Translations under genes and position numbers: made by a program | Shown: positions 36,200 through 48,568 of the stretch, piece by piece | How the letters are laid out: every line of letters starts with the position of its first letter | Numbering within the stretch: position 1 is the stretch's first letter | Notes under the pieces: generated by a model | What the model was told of the DNA's origin: nothing | The model's input: only the letters and a program-made list of their open reading frames with translations | Database searches by the model: none | From: Branchiostoma floridae | Lineage: Eukaryota > Chordata > Leptocardii > Amphioxiformes > Branchiostomatidae | Length of the DNA: 64,000 nt | Assembly: GCF_000003815.2 (NCBI RefSeq) | Contig: NC_049993.1 | Span: forward strand, 15,436,635 to 15,500,634 | Direction of reading: 5' to 3'

Positions 36200-37560
36200 T
36201 AAACAAAGGTTCAAACAAAGGGTAGTTGGACCAGTTTAGGCCCTACCATTATGTTGATTAATGGTGACGGGATTTGGTACGTGATCGTTTAAACATGGCT
36301 AATTTAACGACCGCGCTTCCAAGGGCGTCGACTCGAGGTCGCTGTGTGGCTGACTCATAAAAAAGCTTGCATCACAATGTGCCAAAATTTTATTATTCTA
36401 ACCTTATAAACTAATATACATATAAACTAAGAAACAGATTTTCTAATTTTCGTAGAAATGTCCAAATTCTGCTAGACACTTGCTTAGCATATCATTACCT
36501 ATTTAATTGCTGTATACCTCAGCCAAATCTTTAGCGTTTCGTTGGTGTTAGTTTAAGAATTAACAGCGTCGCAAAGTAATAATGACTCTAGTTTAAGTTT
36601 ACTACCGGATCACAAAGTCATGATGATCAAAATTACCTACTGAAATCAGGTTGAAGTAGAGGAGCAAAAACGTGGACTCGTTCAGGCACGGCTGTCCCAG
36701 TGGTGTGTGGTACTCACGTGACATGAGGACAGGTGAACCGGTTTTTCTGGCCCAGTTCGTACCGTAGGCCCCCTTTCCACTAGACGGCGATCGTGCTGCG
36801 CTATCACTGCGACCTACATAGGATATGTGTAACCTCCACTTCTATACTAGGTATATGATGCAAAATGTAAAAATATGACGTAGAAGACAACAAAACGCAC
36901 AAAGCGTAAAAATATTCGTTTCTTTTCTATACGATTCGCTGAGCGATCTGTAAAATTTTAGGTCGTAGGGAGAGCGCGTCGAGAGCGACGTCATAGTGAA
37001 AAGGGGGTATAAACGCTTTGCGCTTTTGGGGGACGTCTCACGGGCGAGCCTAACAGTATATTGTATGTGCCCTATTGGCAAAAATTTCCAGACTTGTACT
37101 GGAATTTCATAATTTTTTTTCGCACGTGCGTAATTGAATCATGCGTGACTGCGCCATTACCTCCACAAACAAGCTTTCTGTAGCATGACGCATACCAATA
37201 TACGTGTGCACAGCAGTGTTTGGTGCACGCGTGCAAAGCCATTTTTGATTAATCGCCGTGCAAATTGAGAAAGGACTAGGACTTCAGATTTACAAGAATT
37301 TTAGTATGCAGTATGGTCGTCATGACAATGAAAGCGTTTCAAACAGCGGATAAAAGATGGTTAAATATGGTCCTCGGAAAATTGACCTGCGAGTCACGGA
37401 AATCACTTCCGGGTTCGTTATATGTCAGTCTATCTTTAATATCTCAGAGCCTCATTTTGAAGCAGTTAGCATAGTGGGATCAGATAGAAAGGAAGTTAAG
37501 ACATTCAAGCTACCTTTTTTTACCATAAACATGTTATTCAGGTCGGGAACATCTTATGAT
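36200..37560. promoter_or_regulatory. Conserved upstream segment of methyltransferase A, inner part of arm
   Basis: This region upstream of exon 1 aligns in reverse with about 39.6-40.5 kb upstream of copy B. Landmarks include GGTAGGGCCTAAA, GCGGTCGTTAA, AGCAAAAACGTGGACTCGTT and GGCGAGCCTAACAGTAT. Part is presumably the promoter of each methyltransferase, but the start site is not defined. No coding exon was seen. Confidence 0.45.
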
Positions 37561-37889
37561 ACATACATTACGAAACGTACAACATAAGATAACCCCATAG
37601 GCTATCTACATCTTAGAGTGTGCAACTTGAAAGGTAAACATATAAAAGAATGTTTATACCTTAGAATAACTTGCAAGGTGGCGCTCTTAGGGTCAGCCGC
37701 GGTTCTTGCACCTCTGCCCCAAAAGAGCCCCTTTTGTACCATTTACTACAGCAATATCCGGGAATGTGCAATATATGTGTTATTATAAGTGTTGTAAGTA
37801 TCTGTGGACCGTCTAAGACAACTATCTAAGGTATAGAGGAGAATTGTCAGTGTAAACGTGACTGTTACCGAGTCTGGCTGTGTGTAGAC

Positions 37890-38815
37890 CACTGTGAGCA
37901 ATGGCGTCGTCCGGTATCCGCAGGTATTCTATGGATTTCCTCCGGAGCCTGAATCGCGTGGTCCTCAGGATCGATCCACTGACCAAGGAGAGTATACGCC
38001 TCAACGGACTTTTCAGGAGAAGCAGACCAAGGGGGACAAAAGCGGGGAAACACATTCTACGTGAGATTTCCACAGTCTTAGGCCATCGTCCCTGACCTCT
38101 TTCCAACAGTCGGATACTTCCTTCATATGCAAATCAACGCGCCATCGCTACCTGTCCACCGTCAAAACAATCAGGCATGATGATCCATCATTGGCTGCGG
38201 TAAGTGACAACAACCGTACTAAGCCATTCCCTATGCCAAAGATCCTGTTGACCAATCCAAGGTCTCTAGTAATTAAGTTACTCAAAGTGATTTACCTCAA
38301 TGCGAGAAGTATTAAGGCAGTTAATCCTCACAGAAATAAGTTGGTACAGCTCCAGAACTTGATGCATCTAAACTGTCCAGACATTCTGGCTATTACTGAG
38401 ACTTGGCTCAACGATGATGTCCGCGACCATGAAGTCATTCCACCCGGTTTTGTAACCTACCGTAAGGACCGTCATCATGTTCATGCCGGCAGGGCCGGTG
38501 GTGGCGTCCTTCTGGCCGTTCGTTCAGACGTATGTAGTATGCGATGGTCAGACCTCGAACCCAAGGATGAAATTCTCGTCTGTGAAGTTCAGCCTCCCGA
38601 TTTGGGCAAGTTGGCCACCGTGCTCTGCTACAGACCACCCTCTGGGGATTTGTCAACATTCACCGTGAACTTGTCTTCAGTCTTAGAGAGAGTTCAGAGT
38701 GAGTACCGAATGTGTTGCGTACTTGGTGACCTTAATCTCCCACGGGTTGACTGGACCAACTGTGCCGTGACGGACAAGGGCAAAGAATCTGACTTTTGTG
38801 ATGTAATAAGACTAC
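37890..38815 (+). pseudogene. CR1-like LINE fragment with endonuclease domain
   Basis: The frame at 38191-39000 encodes an AP-endonuclease-type domain to about 38810: NARSI, CPDILAITETWLNDDV, GGGVLLAVRS, ATVLCYRPPSGD and LGDLNLPRVDW. An upstream segment (37901-38095, RRYSMDFLRSLNR ... RRSRPRGTKAG) in another frame resembles LINE N-terminal sequence. The reverse transcriptase is absent and the coding similarity stops at about 38815, where other repeat sequence begins. It is a dead copy in the spacer of the inverted duplication. Confidence 0.8.
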
Positions 38816-39000
38816 TTGTCATTAGATTCGTGCACATCCACTTAATCCGTGCACGCTTATATTGTGATTTGAATTTGACATTGATTTTCGTGCAATTATC
38901 CGAATGGTGCAAAAAAAAAGCGAAGCTGGGCCGCACTTCCAAGGGATTTCAGGATTTTGTGCAATTAACAAAACTGTGTGATTATCCGTTGTGCAGATAA
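38816..39000. repeat. Fragment of GTGCAATTA-type DNA transposon
   Basis: Sequence with GTGCAATTATCCGAA, GTGCAATTAACAAAA and TGATTATCCGTTGTGCA resembles the adjacent MITE at 39094-39259. It interrupts or terminates the LINE fragment. Confidence 0.5.
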
Positions 39001-39093
39001 TTTGCTTTTAAAGTACTGTACTGAGAATTTCTGCCTTCAACATGTCCGGAAGGCTTTTAAAACTTCTTTCAACAAGGTCTGTAAAAATGCATA

Positions 39094-39259
39094 CAGTAGA
39101 AGCCGTTTAATTGCACTCCCCATTTGACAGCACATTTTGTCCAATCATCCAGATTGTGCAACAAAGTTATTCGGCTGGACTGCGTCAGTACGGTACGGGA
39201 TTCCGTGCATTTATCGGAAGTGTGCAGTTATCCCTTGTGCAATTAACTGGCTTCCACTG
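39094..39259. mobile_element. 166-bp MITE with TA target duplication (Tc1/pogo-like ends)
   Basis: Ends CAGTAGAAGCCGTTTAATTG and CAATTAACTGGCTTCCACTG are inverted repeats flanked by TA on both sides. CAGT...ACTG termini and TA duplication are usual for the Tc1/mariner/pogo group. No coding capacity. Confidence 0.7.
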
Positions 39260-39311
39260 TAACTTGAAATTTACCCTAAACGCACGTCTTTAATTGTGAC
39301 CTTCCACCTAC

Positions 39312-39450
39312 CTAGACGGTTCGTTAAAGTGAGTGTTGTCCGTGTGCAGGGGGAGAGCCTCTGTAGTGTACCCTGCACCCTGCCACTGGTTATAACCCAG
39401 TGTCGGTCAGAGGACGTTTCCCTCACATGACTGATCCTCTCCGCCGCAGC
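39312..39450 (-). pseudogene. Damaged extra copy of the TMLHE iron-motif exon
   Basis: This 139-base segment matches the 146-base exon at 56017-56162, including the acceptor, the GGCTGCGGCGG start and the GTAGGT donor. It encodes AAAERISHVRET in one frame, then loses 7 bases after the ITS codons. The LPLHTDNTHFNEP segment (iron ligands H and D) therefore falls in another frame. No other exons of a second dioxygenase copy were found nearby, so this is an isolated dead exon. Confidence 0.8.
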
Positions 39451-41135
39451 CTTGTCATTAGAAAATTCATATGATTAAAAAAACTGCCTTACTATGAAGG
39501 TTAATATGTTTTTGGAAAGTCCAGGGAATGCCAAAAAAAGCCCAGTCTGGATAGGGTTAAAGTTGCAGTACAAAGATTTTACAAAAAAAGTACCTTGTTT
39601 TATTTTCTATCTGATCCCACCATGCTAACTGCTTCAAAATAAGGCTCTGAGATACACAATTTAGATACATGACATTTACCATAACATCCTTGGTCTAACG
39701 AACCGGGAACTGATTTCCGTAACTCACAGGTCATATTCCGAAGGTCATATTTCAACAATGTTTCATTCCCTGTTTGAAATGTTTACATCACCATATATGC
39801 ATGGCCACCATACTACATACTACATTTCTGATAAGTCTGAAGTACGAGGCTTTTCTCAATTTTGTCATTTTTGGACGATCAGTTAAAAATTGCTTTACGC
39901 GCGTACGGAAGATACTGATGTACACACGTATATTAATATGTGCCCTGTGACTGGAAAGCTTTCATGTGCAGGTAATTGTTCAGTCATGCATAACGCAACT
40001 ACGCACGCGCGTAAAAAATTCCTAACAATCCCTACAATTCTAGGACTTCTTGCCGATCGGACGCATACTGTTAGGCTCGCCCATGAGGCGTTGCCAAAAA
40101 GTGCTATATGTTTTTGACACGTACTCCGACACCATGCCAATAAAAAAAACCGGTTGAACTGCCATCGTGTGATCTGAACTTCACTGGGACAGTCGTGCGG
40201 AACGAGTCCACGTTTTTGCTCCTCTACTACAACCTGATTTCAGTGAGTCATTTTAATCATCATGGTTTTGTGATCTGATTGATAACTGTTTCGTACTATT
40301 TATATGTGTACGTTTTTGATCAAAAGCGTTGGGCACATTGTTATTCACGATTTGTATCATTCAGCCACTCAGCCACTAAGTGTCGACGCCCAAACGCGGT
40401 CGTTAACCCAGCCACGTTGAAGCAGTTATGTACAAAATGCCGTCACGCTTAGCTGCTAGCTGCTTATTAACATAAAGGTAGGGCCTAAACTTATCCCACT
40501 ACCGCATTCTTATTTAGTCCAGAGCCATGAGTAAAAGATAACAAACTCCAGACCTAAGCGATCTGCTGATGATTTTCCATGAACCTGCCAAAGCGACCAC
40601 CCCTTAAAGCCGGACACCTGGTCATGACCACCATGTTTTCTCGGTCCCGAAAATTTTCCCCAACTGACGTAGGTAGAAAGCGACCTTTTCAAAATGACTA
40701 TCCGCCCAACGTGACCGCGACCGCAAAAATGGGGACCGCATAGGACCAAATCACTGCCCATAATGACCGCGTCATTTTCAAGCTTGAGGTGTTGTGTTGT
40801 CCGGTTTTTTATGATAACTAGCGCGATTGTGTTCCAAAATCGGCCAGTTTCCTTAGGATTCTGACTGCCATACGATGTTATGTTCAAACTTACGATAACG
40901 GCAGGCAGATTATTGCATATTGATGGCTTCGTTGTTTAAGGCTTGAAAAAGATTTATAGCCTGCACAAATGTTACACTTACTGGTAATTCAGTTATTCCT
41001 GGGTTGACAAGTAGTCCAGATGAGGCTCAACCGTGAATAAAAAGGGAGTGAATAGGTGCTTTGTATACCCATCCACTTACATTATTAAGCCTGCATTCCT
41101 TTCATCCCTTGTCCAGACAAGAAAGATATCCCAGG

Positions 41136-44100
41136 ATGCAAGTATTCCGATCTTTAGCCAGGCTTACACGCCCGATCGTCACATTTCAAAGGGTAAGATA
41201 CTTACTTCTATGCAATATTCAAATGTGATGAATTATATTATGTCTGAGTCTACGTAGTTACCTTTTCTGCATCAAATTTTCATTCAACGACAGATTTTCA
41301 TGGATAAAGGTCGCTAAACTCGTTCATACCCCCGCCCTTGCTAATACTACATGTATCATCTCTTGCGCGCTTCATAGCACACATGTAGAGCGACGTGAAT
41401 TGAGGGTAATATGTCAAAGGTCAAGGTCCCTCGCCTATAAACAGTACTCGTCGCTTCGAGACTATTATTCAGATTTGTTTAGCAATGCCCAGACATCTTG
41501 TTCTTTCACATCATGTTCTTTGACCTTTGAATATATATTTTCCTATGTATCTATTTTTTTACGATCAGCTTATTTTGCAATTGTCTTGTGCGATTTACAA
41601 AAGATTAAAATACAATTCAATCGTTACAACATGGTAAAAAAACGGATATTTACTTTCCGATATTTTGAGTGACATCAATCACTCTTCTGTGCCACTACCC
41701 CAGTGACGCTACTGAAGAAGACTGACGGATGTCACTCGAAACGTCAGGAAGTAAATCTCCGTTTTTATGCAGTAGTACAGATTTTATGGTATTGGGGTAT
41801 TGTTCACCTTTAATGAATAAATGTTATAAACATTTACAATATAGTCCAAACTTTATTTTGAAAACTGTGGAAAATTGATGCCCGCGCGAATGTCATCCGT
41901 ATAATCAAATCAACATGGCCTAAGTACAAAACAACATTTCCTACAGACGAAAGTCACCATATCCAACGAAGACCACAAGCTCAGACAGTTTATTATATGT
42001 GAGTACAGCCTTTACTTAAAAATCGTGTAATGTATAGGCCAGATGTTTGTAGTTAATGAATAAGGCTGTTGTACAATGCAATGCTTAACTTTCTTCTAAC
42101 ACAATGTTTACGTGTCAACGGGTCATACGGGTCAACGTTTTAATCAATAATAGCCTTTATTGCACATTCATGCCCTATCGTATATCGGGCTAAGTACAGG
42201 CATATAGATACAAAAGGTAGTAATGCAGTACACATGGTTTCTAAAACATGGATTCTAAAACTAGTCCAATACATTTGTTCGGCTTCTTCTCGTTTCTTAG
42301 TAATGTTGAATATGTAGCTTGAGATGTGTTTGTACAATGTCGTTTGATCAAACCTCATAAGAAAAATGAATTTTTCAACACTAGACAAAGATTCAAAGCG
42401 AGGGAACTTTCCTATAATAAAGCTAAAAAGAATACTTCTATCATTACTATATAAACTACAATCTAATAAAAAGTGGGCTTCATCTTCGACCTTGTTCATG
42501 TTACAAAACTGACAGATTCTTTGCTCCAGAGGTGTGCGGTTGTGCCTCCCTGTCTCAACACGGAGTTTGTGGCAGCTGAGTCGCAGTTTGGTTATTGTAG
42601 TTCTTTGTCGTTCGTTCGGAATTCTAAGGTACTCTTCTTCGCTGTAGGTGGATTTGAACAGTCTGTATGAGCGTAATTTGTTCTTTGCGAATTTGCCTTT
42701 GTTGTCATTATGGATTTCGCGTAGAAAAGTAGAGCACTGTCGCCTCCAATATGAATGTCGCCTTTTGGATCAATAAGATGACAGTGGTCACCCGAAGAAG
42801 GAAACAGTGGTCGTTCAAAATCTGATCTGTGTATACTTTTCTGTTTAAATGAAGTTTAGCATTGTACTATGATTAATTCTAACATAGATAAGCCTCCATG
42901 AGAATTAGATTATTGTATTTCAGCCATAACACAGGTATGGTGAAATGCATTGTATTCATAATGTTTCTTATTTCTTCTCCTGTCAAATCTTCAAAACGCT
43001 TCATCTCCGTCGTTCCTGGACCGAATGACCTGAAATTTGACACAAGGGTAGAGTGGGCCAATATACCCTCAAGATATTTTTTTTTCATATCTGTCTTTAA
43101 AATGAATTTGAATGAATTTTATTGCTTAACAACTGCACAAGGTACAATGCATGGCAACCAATAACAACTAATAGCTATACGAAGCTACATACAGAACAAC
43201 AAAATATTATCGATAAGAGTACAATTATGTTTAAGTAATTTGGTCTCGCATTTGGAATACATTATAAAATTGACCTACGTAGACAAATATATGGGTTGAA
43301 CAAAACATCAGTATATGAAAAATATCGTTCTGTGTACCAGTAAGAGAGATGTGTAAATGATTTTATTAAGGTTTATTTGGCAATGTTTAGATCAATACTG
43401 TATATTTTGGCCACCTGTACCCTGGCATTAAATCCGAATGACCTGAAATTTGATACAAATGTGCCTTGATCATATGCCCATATAGATTCAATAACAATTT
43501 TGACATACAATATGCTTGACTTTGCGATTTTTTTTTCCTTTTTACAACCGATTGATCTGAAGTACCCTTGACATATGCGCACATGAATTTGATAACACTT
43601 TTGGCACACAGTACAACAAAATGCTTAATTTTGCGTTTCTTTGGCAATTTTATGACAAAAAGGGACACTTTTGGCTTTTTTACCCTGGTTTTACAACCAA
43701 ATGGCTTAACGTTTGGTGAAGCGGTGCACTAGATATTTATTCAAATGACTCATGTATAATATTTGGCATGAACCACTTCATAATGATTCAATAGGAATTT
43801 TTGGGGTCATTCTCAAATGGCCAGAGGGGTCAATAACCTTTAAGGTCGTTGGCCCCCACTATAAAGGTGTAGGCCTGCACATGAGTATGATGTAATAGAC
43901 AGCAAATGACTTGACCTGAACCAATATCCTTAAGAGGATTCGGCAGCGAATCAGCGAGCATGGCTTTATCCGGAAGAGCCCAGTCATGCACGGGGGGACT
44001 TTTTTCTAAATTTGATTTTGGACTAGGTTACTTATAAAAAAAGGGCCATGTTTCAACGTTCTGGACTGGTTTATTTTCCAATTATACACGGGGTGTGCTG

Positions 44101-47100
44101 AAATTATGGCACGCATTGAGGCATTTATTCAATATCAATTTTTGGACATCGGTGATTATTTCAAAGTCCTATTTTAGAGGATGTATTTTTGTGACTGCTT
44201 CACTTAACATAGGGGTATTACAGGAAGTGTTAATTCTTGCACAGAGGGGGGGGGGGTGTTTTAGATGCAGTTTTAGACGATGATGATTGAAAATTCAATT
44301 TTTAGCGGAAGTGTTTTTGGACTGGTCTATTTTACCTCTTTACATGGGGTGCACAGGAGGGGTCTATTTTTTCAGGGGGGATTTTTTTGTAAGATTCTTT
44401 TTTGCTTATTAGTCTGATTAGTAGTTAGAAGCCATTTTAGGCAGAAGTGTTCAATTTTCGCATATAGGTGATATTGGAACAGTCTATTATTGCATGGGGA
44501 GGGAGATGGCTGAAATATGCTGTATTTACTCCCAGGCAAATGTCGCCTTTTTAGTTTGAATACGTTCTTACATTCGCTTATCATACCTAATTGACCATCC
44601 AGACCTATTAGAATACATATTTTATATAAAAGATATAAGGTTTGAGAGGCATGGTTTGTTTTATGGAGTAATCACAAATGTTATTTAATTACAAGTTTTT
44701 TTTATCAATTACAATGTAATTATTTGTTGATAGCAACTAATAAACAACTATGGATATGCAAAAATACGTAAAATTGTTAGAGAAATCTCATGTATCTTTT
44801 TGCCAATATGTAACGTGTTTATGATTAACTGAAGTATTCATGGCCTTGGAAAGTCTGATTTTCACTTGTAAAACTATGTTATTATCAGAAAAAAAGATTC
44901 TTATTTCATGTTTACAGACCACCATGTGGAAAGAATCTACACGGACCTCAAAGAGGTAGGTTCATTTAGTATAGTTTCTACTAGTATTAGAAGTTTGGTT
45001 GAGTTATTGGTACGGTTATTTGCTTGGTCGAATACCTCATATCCTTCGAATTCGCAGCCAGGGGCTGTATTGTGAGGATTTAGCGAAGCCGAAACGCAAA
45101 ATTCTCTAATGACAGCCTGTACACAGTGCCTAGTGACCTCAATACGACAATGATGGCCCCATTTGCGACCATAGGACCAGGAGGTTTTGAACCACATACC
45201 GGAAAAGAGCCATAAGTGCGATGTGATCTTTAATGTGCTCAAAATGTGGCATTCCTCATAGTTCAATTTAACAATCCCCCCCCCCCCCAAAAAAAATTTG
45301 CCAAGGTTCCCAGAGAGGCCGGTGAAGGAGGCTACTTTTGATCGCGCCACACGATGCCATGAATCGAAAATTGTCTTTCTTATAATAAGGATCTCATGAC
45401 AAGCTGCTCTTGATAATGACCTAAGAATTGCATAACTAACCGCGATGCGACTTGAAGTAGACTCCGTGGACTTACACACAACAAAACGCGACTTGCCCCC
45501 TCCCCACAGAAGCTAAGTTTGTCCAAAAGCAAAATAGAAAAAAAATACCGAAACGCAAACATCCAATAGAATATGTTCTAACGGAGTCCTGTCGCTCTGT
45601 TGTAGCTTGGTTACCATGACAACGACCCCCTGAAGTTGACAGACCTGATAAAGCTGGACCAGTGGCACTACAACGGCACGGAACCTGTGGATGCCGCCAT
45701 CAAGCTTCTGGGGATCAGGTAAAAACCAAACATGCAGCACTTTCTCACGATGACATTGTTCCGGCCACCCCTAATCCCCGCCAATTATACCTCTGTCACA
45801 CATTCAATACATCCTCACAACTTTGCTCTCAATCGCTTCTCTTAAGCCTCTGTCATACATTTGGGTCCATCCCACCTCTTTGATCCCAGCCACACCCCCA
45901 TTCATATTTTTATGGCATTTCCACGACTTCCTCTCCCGACCACTCCCCATTGAGCCTTAGTTACACATCCGGGACCTTCACATGACTTTGCTCCTGACCA
46001 CTCCCCATTGAGCCTCTGTTACACATCCGGGACCTTCACACGACTTCGCTCCTGACCACTCCCCATTGAGCCTCTGTTACACATCCGGGACCTTCACATG
46101 ACTTTGCTCCTGACCACTCCCCATTGAGCCTCTGTCACACATCCGGGACCTTCACACGACTTCGCTCCTGACCACTCCCCATTGAGCCTCTGTCACACAT
46201 CCGGGACCTTCACATGACTTCGCTCCTGGCTACTCCCCATTCAGGATATGTGGAAAAGAGATTAATAGTTTTTTTTTTATTATTGTTGCAAAAAAAGTAA
46301 TTATTTTCCCGTGAAACAGGGAAGGTGCTCGGGTACTTGATGTAGGCTCCGGCATTGGTGGCCCATCTAGGTACCTAGCGCACAAAGCCAAGTGTCACGT
46401 GACAGCCTCGGAACTTCTTCCTGACAACCACCGCGTGGGGCAAGACCTGACTTCACGCTGTGGCATGACGGGAAGCGTGAAGCACATTTGCGGTGACATC
46501 ACTACGACAGAACTGGGTACGCGCCAGATTGCATTTTTTTTCTTCATGAATGAATGAATGAATGAATGAATAAATATTAATTAATTAATCAATTAATTAA
46601 TTAATTAATGCTGTGACCATAGTGTTACCTGTACTAAATAAAAAAAGATTTTTGCTTTGAATGTTCTTCCAGGTAAAGAAGAGTTTGATCACGTGGTGAG
46701 TTTTCAGGCTGTCTGCTATGTGGAGGACAAACGCAGGCTGTTCCGTCATCTGTCCAACTCCCTGAAACCAGGGGGAACCATGTAAGTGCTTTGCTACGAT
46801 TTAATGGGGGAATATGTCTTTAGTGTGACCTCTTTTAGACAAACTTGGTCTCTATCTTACTCCAGGACATCCCGTCAGCACTGGTCAGGCCTACAAGTCC
46901 TAAATTACAGCATTGGAGTTCGTCAATGTAAGAATGAGGCGACCTAGTGGGAATGTTTATTGTTTTGCTGCTGTTGGAAACAGATGAAATACGTAGCCTG
47001 TTTATTCTTGATTGATAGAAAAGGGAGGGTTTCACAGACAACTACAAACAGATTAGACCTAAAGTGAACCCAAATAGTTAAGTATGACGGCTGTCTGTTC

Positions 47101-48471
47101 TTGAATTGAGAGGGAAAAGTATTAAAATGTTTTGTGCGAAACATTTAAGACTCTCTAGAACAACGATTGGGTTGTATCATTTGCCTTAAGACTTAGTCTG
47201 ATCAGTTTAATGGTACAGTATAGTTTGTCAATGGGGCGTTGTAAACATACAGGCATGGTAAGGAATTGGAATCAAATCATAATGTTTCAAAGCACAGTAA
47301 ACACGTAGAGCATGCGTGCATATACACACCGTTTGTAAAGGGGCAAATGTTAGTTTCTAGTCGTTTATCACTCTCAATGTGGCTTTTAAAGGGGCATTCC
47401 ACTCCACATGTGAGTGTTATTTTCCGTTATATATTAATTCTAGGAAGTAATAAATGCATACTACTTCACATTATACGATAAAGTACCCAGTTGCTCCACG
47501 TGCCTCAAATGCATTCAGTCCTCTACTAAACTCCCCAAGTACCCTCTAATTGAATTAATCCTATGGCTGAATACAATGCAAAACTTTTAGGTAAGGTTAC
47601 AAAACTAATCTCAGGTTCGCTAAGAAATCTCGTCTTGTTCTTGTATTCTTTGCTATCTTATGAGCAATTTGCCTTCTCAGTGTGCTTAGCGAACCTTATT
47701 TATACCGAAAATATGCACGATAAACAAAGTGTCTATACGTATAGGGAATGCATGGGTAGGGTCTGCATGGGTTTAGTGAGTGTCATATTGTTTTACAGAA
47801 GACACATCGCGCAATTCATCCCAAGGTGAATTCCACAAAATTCGGCTGATTATGTATTCATTGACACATTATCTATTGGAAAACAAGACTCCCTTCTAGA
47901 ATGGAATGCCCCTTTAAATACTTCCATTTTACGTTTCATATTTCAGAAAATGATGATAATGTCCATGATAGTGAAATTCATGATCACCAAAAAAGTGCTC
48001 ATATTGACGAGAATGGGAATTATCAATCCATTTATCTGCAAGTACTTGCAGTTCAATTCAGTCCAGTTTATCCTCATATGAGGTGCCATTAACAAGTACT
48101 TGCAGAGCCATGCAAATACAAACTGTTTCTGCACATTTATTCATATGCCTGTACTTTGCAGATATTTTGATGAGTTATGCCGCCTGAAGGATATTGAGAA
48201 CACCGAGGAACAAGCGGCGCTAGACTTCTTCCTGCTGTGCCTCAACACCCTGCCAACTCACCTGGACTACAGGATGATGCTGGAGGAGGCCGGATTTGAA
48301 GTCACGGTGATCCTTTCCTTTTTATCTTTTCTCCCACCACTTAACAGATTGACGTAGTGTATTCTGTCTCTGTCTCTCTCTCTCTCTTTCTCCCTTTGTA
48401 ATGAAGTTATGATCAAACTATGGGTCAGTAGGTTTATCTGTCAAGCTTTTTTTTGCAATCTGGTTGGGGTT

Positions 48472-48505
<34 letters not shown>

Positions 48506-48513
48506 CCACCATC

Positions 48514-48568
<55 letters not shown>

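Noticed and set aside
37822-38106. Minus-strand 94-codon frame
   Set aside because: Opposite-strand shadow of the LINE N-terminal segment.
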